Assembly (NCBI RefSeq): GCF_047238305.1
Contig: NZ_JBDFMO010000001.1
Span: forward strand, 4,340,001-4,404,000
Source: Ferdinandcohnia sp047238305
GTDB lineage: Bacteria; Bacillota; Bacilli; Bacillales; Bacillaceae_L
Direction: 5' to 3'
Length of the DNA stretch: 64,000 bases
Shown here: piece after piece, positions 49,459 to 57,648 of the stretch
How positions within the stretch are numbered: position 1 is the first letter of the stretch
How the letters are laid out: each line of letters opens with the position of its first letter
The notes under the pieces: model-generated
Databases searched by the model: none
The model's input: the letters and a program-made list of their open reading frames with translations, nothing else
Told to the model about the DNA's origin: nothing
Program-made: the position numbers and the translations under genes

Positions 49459-50163
49459 TTAAAGATCATTCCAAAGATCCAAGCTTGCCGATTCTTTTTT
49501 ATGTTCCTTTATGTGAATAACCTTTGAATCCTTTTTTACCTCCTCTACTTCAAGAAATTCGAATGCATCATGATTAAATAAATTTTCCAAGGCTCTTTTT
49601 ACAGGTTTTGTTGAGTTTTTTGTTGTAGTTAGTAGGTTTACTAGATTATTCTCTTTTCTTTCCTTACTATAATAAAAAAGCTTATAAATAGTAGATTGAG
49701 CTTCTTTATTTAAATCCATCAATTCATTATTTTTTTTCTTTTGTTCAATTAATCTCTGGTTTAATTCTTTTATCTTTTTCTCATTTTTCTTTTCTTTTTT
49801 TAGTAGTAATTTTATTTCTTTTTCATACGGCTCTAATGTTTTTAAGAGTTTTTCGGGATCATTACCTAACTTTGCAATTGAATCCTTTATACTAGGGAGC
49901 TTAATGACCGGATTCTCATTTTCCATGAGAATTGGAGTATTAACTGTTTCATTATATCTTTCTATTTGATGGAAACCTTCATATGCAGCTTTTCTCCAGT
50001 AATATTCAGGGATTGGTTTATTTAGCCAGTCAATTTCTCCCTTTTTAAACAATTCCGTAACAAATTCAGCAAATGGTCTTTTATTTATAATTTTGACCTT
50101 ATTTTCTTCTACATATCTGTCAAGTAACTCGTCGATTTTGTCTTTTGGATACTTGTTGGCCAT
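49459..50163 (-). CDS. TnpC-like coiled-coil protein of the recombinase operon (234 aa)
   Basis: The protein begins MANKYPKDKIDELLDRYVEE, has a YYWRKAAYEGFHQIERYNET block, and a basic coiled coil (LLLKKEKKNEKKIKELNQRL, IEQKKKNNELMDLNKEAQST). In Tn554-type elements the third gene, tnpC, is a small accessory DNA-binding protein that sets the orientation and frequency of transposition; the gene order and coiled coil agree, but length is larger (125 aa in Tn554). Its start lies 55 bp inside the 602-residue recombinase gene. Confidence 0.6.
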   Translation of the reverse strand: MANKYPKDKIDELLDRYVEENKVKIINKRPFAEFVTELFKKGEIDWLNKPIPEYYWRKAAYEGFHQIERYNETVNTPILMENENPVIKLPSIKDSIAKLGNDPEKLLKTLEPYEKEIKLLLKKEKKNEKKIKELNQRLIEQKKKNNELMDLNKEAQSTIYKLFYYSKERKENNLVNLLTTTKNSTKPVKRALENLFNHDAFEFLEVEEVKKDSKVIHIKEHKKESASLDLWNDL

Positions 50164-51917
50164 TCTAGATTCACCCCCGTCTGTTCATTAATATGATCCA
50201 CACAAACTCCAATACTTTCTAATAAATCTTTTAATTCCTTTGATTTAGTATTCAATACCTGTTTAATCCTTATATTCAAATCGATTTGTTCTAACTTATT
50301 ACTCAATATTTGTTCGTGCAATTGCCCCAAAGCATTATAGACTTTTATTGCATCATTTTCTACAGAATTCATCCACATAACAATCTCATGGTATTTTTCC
50401 TTAAATTCTTCATACTCTATTTTCCAATATTCTTTACATACAAAACAATGCGGTCTACATCTTTTGGTAGTTGCTGTACACCAGCCAATATCCAACTTAT
50501 CCCACTTTTCCTCATCAGGTTCCTGATTCTTTAGGATGAATCTGCGTCTAAACTCATCATCAATTTTTGAACTAGTCGTAGGCTCTTTAATTGTCGTAAA
50601 AAATTTTGACTTGAAATATTGTCCTTCAATATCAAACAATCGCAGCAGTTGAAAGGTTGAAGAATCCGTTTCAAACTCTCGATGTTTAAAATAATGAGTT
50701 TGCGAACTTAGAGATAAATGTCCACCTAATCTAGCAATTTCTACAGGATGAAGGCCTTGAAGTTTTAAAAACATAAATGCTAGATGCCTAGTATCATTCG
50801 ATCTCAATCGTCTCTCTATATCAAAAGTAATACCCTCTTCTCTACTTTTAGATATTGTTTCTAGGTCATCATCACCAATATCTCTTACTGTGAAATTATA
50901 TGGCGGATTCTTTATTATGATTTCATAAAAGTCGTATAACATATTTGAAAAAGCATCTTTACTAATTCTTTTGTCGTTCCTTTTCTTATTGGAACTAAAG
51001 CCCACTAATTTATCTCTCATTTTTCTGTATGCTTTAAATGATATTAGCGTGTCGGATTCCCCAAACTTATGAGATTCAACAATATAATTATTAATTATCT
51101 TAAAGAATTTATCATCTAATTCGATTTTATCAATTACCTGTACCCTTTTTTTATTCTTTTTTTCTTTCGATCTGGGCAGCAATAAAAAGTATCGATTATT
51201 TTCTATAATTAAGGAATCTCTTTTAATTCTCAGAAACTCACCAATTCTCATTGGGATTTTAGTTGTTAATATCCACCAGATTCTTATTGGAGAAAAATAT
51301 AAGTATCTCCAGTCACCTTGAGGAACACTGGAAAAAAACTCATTTAACACCAATAAAAACATTAAGCAATCACGACTGGAGGGTATCGGTCTAGTTTGGG
51401 ATTCATATGTTTTATGAAATTCACTAATTACCCACGAATACTCATCTGTTGTATCTAATTCATCATAAAAGTCTAAAAAGTTTAATATAGATGTAGTCGT
51501 TGAAAATTTTACTTGATCAGTAATCTCAGTTTGTAAATAATCCTCTAGTTCACCTAATTTAGATCTATTAAAAGTATCAGTAATATTTAAGACCCTAACT
51601 AGATACCGGAAATGGTTTTGTATTGTACCACCTGAATACTCTAATAAAGTGGAAACCCAACATTTTAATACATTAAGCATATTTTCATTTTCATAATCTC
51701 TATATTTAAAATAATCGATTGTCAAAATAATATCTTGACTCTCTTGATAGACATACCAAACATTATCTTCATATGAAAAGTCTCTAAAATAATCAATGGT
51801 TATACTATCTAGATAACTTTCAATATTATCTTTTGCAGTCTCAATGCTAAATTCAAGATCAAATTTCTCATTACTGGCTTCATCGATAGTAAATTCATAG
51901 TTTAATAAGGCATTCAA
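50109..51917 (-). CDS. Tyrosine recombinase, TnpB-like (602 aa)
   Basis: The second half carries a phage-integrase fold: TTKIPMRIGEFLRIKR with the first catalytic Arg, LRSNDTRHLAFMFLKLQGLH with the second (its usual HxxR reads NxxR), and ARLGGHLSLSSQTHYFKHR with the catalytic His and Tyr. After it is a Cys-rich segment, DIGWCTATTKRCRPHCFVC, likely zinc-binding, and a helical tail. This matches Tn554 TnpB (630 aa). It is coupled to its neighbours by overlaps or short gaps, and the three recombinases presumably assemble on the element ends. Confidence 0.82.
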   Translation of the reverse strand: MNALLNYEFTIDEASNEKFDLEFSIETAKDNIESYLDSITIDYFRDFSYEDNVWYVYQESQDIILTIDYFKYRDYENENMLNVLKCWVSTLLEYSGGTIQNHFRYLVRVLNITDTFNRSKLGELEDYLQTEITDQVKFSTTTSILNFLDFYDELDTTDEYSWVISEFHKTYESQTRPIPSSRDCLMFLLVLNEFFSSVPQGDWRYLYFSPIRIWWILTTKIPMRIGEFLRIKRDSLIIENNRYFLLLPRSKEKKNKKRVQVIDKIELDDKFFKIINNYIVESHKFGESDTLISFKAYRKMRDKLVGFSSNKKRNDKRISKDAFSNMLYDFYEIIIKNPPYNFTVRDIGDDDLETISKSREEGITFDIERRLRSNDTRHLAFMFLKLQGLHPVEIARLGGHLSLSSQTHYFKHREFETDSSTFQLLRLFDIEGQYFKSKFFTTIKEPTTSSKIDDEFRRRFILKNQEPDEEKWDKLDIGWCTATTKRCRPHCFVCKEYWKIEYEEFKEKYHEIVMWMNSVENDAIKVYNALGQLHEQILSNKLEQIDLNIRIKQVLNTKSKELKDLLESIGVCVDHINEQTGVNLEWPTSIQKTKSTSYLTDM

Positions 51918-51932
51918 TGTAACACCCCTATT

Positions 51933-54900
51933 CTAATTCTTTATTAGAACCTTATTATAACTAACAAATTGTTGCCATTCTTCTGGTAAGTTACTTAACA
52001 GCATTCTCCACTTTTCTTTGTCTAATTTTAAAAACTCGTACACAACTTCTCCATATTTAAGCCCAGCCCTTTTAAATAATTTTAGACGGCCAGCAAAGTT
52101 AATTAAAAATCTTTCCTTATCTCCTTTGTATTTAAGTGTTGAAAACTCATTTAAAATAAACTCGAAATCATTCCATAACTGCCTTGAAAGCTCAGATATA
52201 GCATAAAAATGAGGTATTGAATAATGGCATCCTCCTAGACAGTTTCTACCCGGATAAGGACAATTAACATGTCCAATTAGGCATTGAACATCTTTTTGTT
52301 TACTAGGTAATTGCATAAAAAGTATTTCTTCATATTTTTGTTGGATCTCTTGTGAGTCCATTTCTAAAATGATCTCTTTTAATATTTCTTCATCATTAGT
52401 AGAAGTTAAAAGAAAGTTTGCCAATGCCTCAAGTTTAAATATATCTCCGAAAGAATCTATAAGATCATTATTTAGTTTCGTCTTTTCTTCAAGGGATGTT
52501 GTTTCTCCAAATAAAATATTGGTAAAAGTATCTGCAATAAATCCAAAATGATCATTTCTAGAGAAAAGTTGTGAAGTAAGAAAGTTAATTTCCTCCTGAG
52601 TAAAGAGTAAATAAATATTTGTAGTTTCAATATTCTTATGTCCTCGAAATTGTTTAAGAATTTCTAATTCGTGAGGCCCATTTTCCTCCTTTGAAATAGT
52701 AAGTGTGAATGAGTATAATGTTCGGTTCATTTTTAATGTTTCAAACGATACATTGCTTTTAAAAGCTTTAAAAAAACTGTCCTTTGGCTTATTTTTAAAT
52801 CTATTATCTGAGGTCATAAAATTAATTATAGATTGATCATTATCATTCAATAATCTTGTCCTTATTTCACAAAGAGTAATAGCATATGCAAAAGCCATTA
52901 GCAATTTATCGGGAATAAATAGATATCTGTCCAAATTATTCTTAGAAAATTTATAGGTTTTAATTTGAAGCCTTCGTAATAGCCTTTCAGCATCTGGTTT
53001 ACTAATTTTATTATTCTCAATCCATTCAATTGTCGGTTCTATTGATGTATCTTTAAATGATACTCTAGGAAAATTAGTATAGTCAGGCGTTCTCCAAATA
53101 TTTGTTAAATGAAGAATAACGAATAACCATGCGGAATCATAACGATCATAAACATTATTAATATTCTTTTTTTCTTCATTTGCTTGCACTGCCATTTTAA
53201 TACTTTCTATGGCTTTTCTTTTATGCAAACTAACATTTTTGGGAATTGAAATGTACTCAAAAAAACCCCTATACTCTTTAGGGGAATACAAATCTTTTGT
53301 TATCCTCTTCTGTTCACGATCATATGGATTATTTAATTGAGTTATTTTAAATGTTACCTTATTTTGCATTTTTTGAGACAAATGAATGGCTTGAAGAAAA
53401 CTAAATAAATATTTTTGTAAATGTAATGAAACAATCTTATTGAAGAATAAAAAATTAAGTTCTTTGGAGCTACAATTAAATATTTCTTTAGTTAATGAAG
53501 AACTTAATTCTTTTGTTAAGGTCACAATAATATTTATCCTCTGCATTTTGTCATCATAGTTATGAGGGTTCCATTTTTTAGATTTGGCTTTTACATATAT
53601 ATCCCAAAGATGCTCCGTTTCACATAAGCTTTTTGGGAAAGTCAAATTATCCATTTGTAGACGGTGTTGGACATTATCATAAATTGTGCCAACATCTGTA
53701 TAATAATGTTGATTATATTTAATATTTTCATATATCTCTTTAACTGAACTTTTTAAGTAAACAATTCTTTTATTTATATAATTATCATGACTTGCTACTA
53801 AGACGGGAATTTTAATTTTTCTAATATCATATCCGTCGGGATCATAATTAAATTTTTCTAAAACCTCATTACGTGTATACCACTTATCCTGTAATATCTT
53901 TAGTAATTTTTCCTGCTGTTCCTTTAGTTTAATTACCCTTTCTTTGCGATAAAGGGTTAAATTATTTGAAATCTTCTTTTCTACTTGTATTAGTCCTTTA
54001 TCAAGCATTTGGTTTAATCTCTTTGTAGTTATGTTTAAATAACTCATTATTTGTTTCCTGTTTAAAAACTTAGCATTTTCTAAATCCCTTTTTAATTTTT
54101 CTTCCTCTGATATTCTTTCATTTTTGTTTTCTATTAATTGATGAATATCTAACTTACTTACAAACATCATATCTAACTTTGAAGTAACTTTAATTATTTC
54201 AATTCCCTTAGATTTTAAAAATTTTAGAAATTCACTACTACTTTTCCGTCCCAGTATTTCCATTGCTTGGTTCAGCTTGTAGTGGGTATTTAAAAAGATC
54301 TCTACACTCTCTTTTCTAAAAAACCTCTTAATATTTTCATATTTCTTCTCACTATTAAAAATAAGTGGATAATTCAATTGCACATATTCAAATTTGCCCT
54401 GCTCTGCAAGTTCAATTAATTTCGAAATTCCATTTGATCTTAGTGTATCTCTTGATGATTTCGAACCAAATAATTCCCAAACCTCTAAATCTATTAAATG
54501 CCCTTTAAGGAATGTTTTCTCCCAAGCTTCTTGTTTTTGTCGAAAGTTTATTAATTGTGATTTATTGTAATAAACTTTGTTATTTATTATTTTGGTTTCT
54601 ACATTCATAACACCAAGTTCAAGAAGTAATTTTAATTTTTTATTTAACCCAAGTAAAATTTTCACTTGAGTTTTATTTAAAAATTCAGGCAAATCAGTAT
54701 GTATTGTTTTCTCTCTTACCTCTTCATTTGACAGCTTATTTTCTCCGTTTCTAACTAACTGTTCTACATCTTTCCTTTTTGCAAAGGTCATATCATACTT
54801 TTTAGAAAGCTTTACAATTGGTATATTTTTACTCACTAAGATTTTTAATGTGTATCCAAGATCTTTTTTCTCCATTAAATTCATAGCTTCATTTAGTTTT

Positions 54901-55310
54901 ATATAATCATATAAAAATTTCTCTACACTTGCCTTCCTAAAAAACCGTTTTATATTTTTATATTTGTTATCTCTAATTGAAAGAAGTTGGTAATTTAACT
55001 CAACCATTTCTATAAGACCTTGTTCAGACATTGAAATTAATCTTTTAATTCCAGAAGTTCGTAAAGTATCCTTGTTAGCACTTGACCCAAGTACTTCCCA
55101 AACTTCAAGATCAATTAAATGTTCTTTTAGGAATTTTTTCTCCCACTCTATATGTTTTAATAATTTCTCTAGCTCAACATACTTCACACTATTAATGTCA
55201 ACAATCTCCAGAATACCATGTTTTTCTATAGTTTCGATCCCATTCCACCGAACTCCCAATTGGTAATAAGGACTGTTTTTGTTGCATAGTTCATTAATTT
55301 TAACCAACAT
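51933..55310 (-). CDS. Very large recombinase-like protein with a duplicated DNA-binding region (1125 aa)
   Basis: The N-terminal part consists of two tandem copies of about 205 residues (57-262 and 263-465): FLKEHLIDLEVWEVLGSSAN matches FLKGHLIDLEVWELFGSKSS, NIKRFFRKASVEKFL matches NIKRFFRKESVEIFL, and the FLNKTQVK ends match FLNRKQIM. Each looks like several helix-turn-helix modules. The C-terminal third resembles a tyrosine recombinase with TNIWRTPDYTNF, LKMNRTLYSFTL and FRGHKNIETTNIYLLF (His and Tyr), then a Cys cluster GHVNCPYPGRNCLGGCHY. It starts one base after the stop of the 465-residue gene. It has no counterpart of this size in Tn554. Confidence 0.72.
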   Translation of the reverse strand: MLVKINELCNKNSPYYQLGVRWNGIETIEKHGILEIVDINSVKYVELEKLLKHIEWEKKFLKEHLIDLEVWEVLGSSANKDTLRTSGIKRLISMSEQGLIEMVELNYQLLSIRDNKYKNIKRFFRKASVEKFLYDYIKLNEAMNLMEKKDLGYTLKILVSKNIPIVKLSKKYDMTFAKRKDVEQLVRNGENKLSNEEVREKTIHTDLPEFLNKTQVKILLGLNKKLKLLLELGVMNVETKIINNKVYYNKSQLINFRQKQEAWEKTFLKGHLIDLEVWELFGSKSSRDTLRSNGISKLIELAEQGKFEYVQLNYPLIFNSEKKYENIKRFFRKESVEIFLNTHYKLNQAMEILGRKSSSEFLKFLKSKGIEIIKVTSKLDMMFVSKLDIHQLIENKNERISEEEKLKRDLENAKFLNRKQIMSYLNITTKRLNQMLDKGLIQVEKKISNNLTLYRKERVIKLKEQQEKLLKILQDKWYTRNEVLEKFNYDPDGYDIRKIKIPVLVASHDNYINKRIVYLKSSVKEIYENIKYNQHYYTDVGTIYDNVQHRLQMDNLTFPKSLCETEHLWDIYVKAKSKKWNPHNYDDKMQRINIIVTLTKELSSSLTKEIFNCSSKELNFLFFNKIVSLHLQKYLFSFLQAIHLSQKMQNKVTFKITQLNNPYDREQKRITKDLYSPKEYRGFFEYISIPKNVSLHKRKAIESIKMAVQANEEKKNINNVYDRYDSAWLFVILHLTNIWRTPDYTNFPRVSFKDTSIEPTIEWIENNKISKPDAERLLRRLQIKTYKFSKNNLDRYLFIPDKLLMAFAYAITLCEIRTRLLNDNDQSIINFMTSDNRFKNKPKDSFFKAFKSNVSFETLKMNRTLYSFTLTISKEENGPHELEILKQFRGHKNIETTNIYLLFTQEEINFLTSQLFSRNDHFGFIADTFTNILFGETTSLEEKTKLNNDLIDSFGDIFKLEALANFLLTSTNDEEILKEIILEMDSQEIQQKYEEILFMQLPSKQKDVQCLIGHVNCPYPGRNCLGGCHYSIPHFYAISELSRQLWNDFEFILNEFSTLKYKGDKERFLINFAGRLKLFKRAGLKYGEVVYEFLKLDKEKWRMLLSNLPEEWQQFVSYNKVLIKN

Positions 55311-55311
55311 T

Positions 55312-56709
55312 TTAATAATCTCTCCACCTGCTCATAACCTTATTGTATAACTCAATATTTTGGTCACGCTTTAATGAATAATTTGAATCCATTTCATCTT
55401 CTTGATCTTGAGTGCCACCATATTTCTTTGCTATTTTGTCCATCATTTCCTTAACTTTTTTTCTTGTTATCCTTCTTTCTAAATAACTAATAGCTGACAA
55501 AAAACTCCTATCCCCACGTGAATCTCTAATTTCCTCAATCCCCAAACCTTGATCTATTAAAAAATTGGTAAACACTGCTCTACCAATATGAGTACTCCAA
55601 GGTAAGGATTCAAGGAATTCGAGATCCTCATAATATCTTTCTTCTCTCAATCTATCTAAGAATTTCTCCTTAACACGTTTGAACTTATTTGCATAGTTTG
55701 GTCCACTTATCGGTACACCTGTTCTATATGATACAAATAATGAATCTTCGATCTTCAACTTTTTTTTCAGTTTTAAATCTTCCAATTTGGTCATATGGGC
55801 CTCATACAATTGTTTGAGTAGAGTTGAATAAATAATATATTGAATCCTTGGCCTTTTTACTTGATTGTATTTGTTATTAATCAGGTTAGGAAATAACTGT
55901 TTTTGACGATCATCTATATCAACAAAAAATGATCTGTTATCGGTTCCTCTATATCCTTTTGGCTTTAACGCACTCACTGTAAGATTTACAACCCCACCTA
56001 CACGTAATCCCCCAAAGAACTGAAAGTATATTCCTAATGCTATTTCAGGTGCTTCCATCTTTGCTATTTCAATTAATAACTTTACCAAGTCATATCTGTT
56101 TTCTCCAAAATCCTTTAAAGTTGTCATGTTAGCATCTTGCTTTTTATTTGGCCTCTCTATATCCAAAACAGAATCTCCAAATGGGGATATTAATATTTCA
56201 TCCCCTTTTTTATTAGAAGTTTTTATTATCTTGGGATCTTGATCAATTAAGTCCTGTTCTTTTAAAAAGTTATAGAATCTTGTAAGGGTAGTTTCCCAAT
56301 ATGATATAGTCTGTGAATTTCTCCCCAAATATGTCCCGTATGTTATAAAATCTGCACCGTGTTGTAGCTCTAATGCCCTTATTCCTTTTTCCTCTAACAG
56401 ACTGTATCCCTCGATTTCTTCATCCTCAATCTGTGTATATATGTAGTTTAGAAACTTGCTAATTATTCTTGCAGCCCTAAGTTGAGTACTTGGCTCTAAC
56501 TGTTTATTTTTATAGCACTTAATAATGAAATTAGAAATAGGATGTGGAAGAATATGTTCAGTTAGATTATTTTTTAAACCAATTAGCACTATATTGCTAC
56601 TTTCTAATTTTCCTCCTACCCTATCACTTTCAACTATTACTTCCCTTGGTAGCCATTTAAATTTTTCATCAAGAGGTATATACACTTTAGCCCCCCCATA
56701 ACTTTCCAA
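55312..56709 (-). CDS. Tyrosine recombinase, TnpA-like (465 aa)
   Basis: This protein has a SAM-like N-terminal core-binding domain (QLRAARIISKFLNYIYTQIE, YWETTLTRFYNFLKEQDLID) and a catalytic domain with FFGGLRVGGVVNLTVSAL (first Arg), LPWSTHIGRAVFTNFLI (HxxR) and RGDRSFLSAISYLERRI (Tyr; the usual His before it is Arg). It is the gene next to the left end of the element and the first of the operon, as tnpA is in Tn554. It is on the same strand as, and 21 bp after, the truncated yhaM frame. Confidence 0.85.
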   Translation of the reverse strand: MESYGGAKVYIPLDEKFKWLPREVIVESDRVGGKLESSNIVLIGLKNNLTEHILPHPISNFIIKCYKNKQLEPSTQLRAARIISKFLNYIYTQIEDEEIEGYSLLEEKGIRALELQHGADFITYGTYLGRNSQTISYWETTLTRFYNFLKEQDLIDQDPKIIKTSNKKGDEILISPFGDSVLDIERPNKKQDANMTTLKDFGENRYDLVKLLIEIAKMEAPEIALGIYFQFFGGLRVGGVVNLTVSALKPKGYRGTDNRSFFVDIDDRQKQLFPNLINNKYNQVKRPRIQYIIYSTLLKQLYEAHMTKLEDLKLKKKLKIEDSLFVSYRTGVPISGPNYANKFKRVKEKFLDRLREERYYEDLEFLESLPWSTHIGRAVFTNFLIDQGLGIEEIRDSRGDRSFLSAISYLERRITRKKVKEMMDKIAKKYGGTQDQEDEMDSNYSLKRDQNIELYNKVMSRWRDY

Positions 56710-56728
56710 TTATTACATTTAATTATAT

Positions 56729-56749
56729 CTCACATTTCATTACGTGAGC
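56729..56749. repeat. Subterminal inverted repeat, left end
   Basis: CTCAC and GTGAGC face each other over ten bases, 84 bases inside the left end; it corresponds to the stronger GCTCAC/GTGAGC repeat at 27002-27026. Confidence 0.45.
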
Positions 56750-56753
56750 AAAC

Positions 56754-56778
56754 AAAAAAACCCTTATATATAAGGGTT
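56754..56778 (-). terminator. Element-borne terminator between truncated yhaM and the recombinases
   Basis: AACCCTTATATATAAGGGTT is a perfect 20-bp palindrome followed on the minus strand by a run of T. It lies in the element, between the yhaM fragment and the recombinase operon, and upstream of the first stop codon of the truncated yhaM frame (56730), so the shortened yhaM mRNA should end without a stop codon. Confidence 0.75.
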
Positions 56779-56812
56779 CTAAACGTACTTTTATATGTAT
56801 CTATCATTTTTC

Positions 56813-56833
56813 TTCTCACTCGCATATAGATAA
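56813..56833 (-). repeat. Left terminal inverted motif of the element
   Basis: On the minus strand TTATCTATAT, GCG and AGTGAGAA follow directly after the yhaM codons for ILS. It mirrors the right end at 26938-26961. Confidence 0.8.
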
Positions 56834-57648
56834 GGCTTAGAATAATATGTTGAAGTATGGTCACTTCTTCTCCTTCGATACCAAGCTCTTTTGCCGCCTG
56901 TCCTACTTCATTCACCATAATGGATATATGCCCTAATAAATTTCCTTCAATAGTGTATGTTGTTGAAATAGGACCCGATAGCTCTGTCACTTTACCTAAG
57001 TCATGTAAAATAATTCCTGCATATAATAGATCCGTATCAAGAGAAGGATAGAGGGTGGCAATCGCCTTTGCTAAATCGAGCATTGAGACAACATGATAGG
57101 CTAAGCCAGACACGAATTCATGATGATTTTTAGTTGCAGCTGGATATTCATAAAAGGCCGCTTGATGTTTTTTCAACAGATGTCTCGTAATTCTCTGGAT
57201 ATTTGAATTCTTCATTTCAAAAATGTATTGTGTAATTTTTGAAGCCATTTCATCCTGTGGCACTGGTGCAACTTCAAGGAAATCTGAAATTGTAACCCCG
57301 TCTAAATCCGTTACAGGACGAATATTTCGGATTTTCAATTGGTTTCGACCACGATAACTATTAATTTCCCCTGCAAGTCTTACAATTTTTTGAGCTGCAT
57401 AGTTAACCTCATCTTCAGGTGTTGCATCCCAAAGCTTTGCTTCGATTTCCCCGCTTTTATCTTGAAATAGTAGAGTTAAGAATGGTTTTCCATTACTTGC
57501 AATACCTTTTGTTGACGATTTAATAAATAAAAATACATCAACCTGCTGTCCAACATCATAATGAACAATGCCTTTTACCATAAATTCTCCCCCTGCTTGT
57601 CATTTTCATCTAAAATTTCCCCAATGGAAATCTTTATTTCTATCAAAA

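Larger units (their letters stand above)
26936..56834. mobile_element. About 29.9-kb tyrosine-recombinase element inserted in yhaM
   Basis: The element is bounded by the two parts of yhaM. Its ends carry inverted copies of TTATCTATAT followed by AGTGAGAA (spacers of 3 and 6 bases) and, 64-84 bases inside, GCTCAC/GTGAG inverted repeats. At the 56.8-kb end four minus-strand genes encode three tyrosine-recombinase-like proteins and a coiled-coil protein, in tight coupling. The plan recalls Tn554-family transposons (TnpA, TnpB, TnpC) and recombinase-trio elements, which integrate without long target duplication. There are no conjugation, phage structural or replication genes, so it probably moves by integrase action alone or with help. 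Cargo is described gene by gene. Confidence 0.88.
56730..57581 (-). pseudogene. yhaM: 5' part of yhaM, truncated by the element
   Basis: The first 249 residues are YhaM 3'-5' exoribonuclease: an OB-fold domain (IKSSTKGIASNGKPFLTLLF, SYRGRNQLKIRNIRP) and most of the HD domain (NHHEFVSGLAYHVVSMLDLA, AGIILHDLGKVTELSG, NLLGHISIMVNEV, LQHIILS). After that 34 residues come from the element's end (LIYMRVRRKM...). The HHG motif and the late HD-domain Asp are missing, so activity is unlikely. YhaM takes part in RNA decay, acting on single-stranded 3' ends. It is last in the yhaO-yhaN-yhaM operon. The shortened mRNA probably terminates before the stop codon. Confidence 0.92.

Noticed and set aside
26936..56834. 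Prophage or conjugative element
   Set aside because: No capsid, tail, terminase, holin, relaxase, VirB4/TraG-like or replication genes are visible; only recombinases and cargo.
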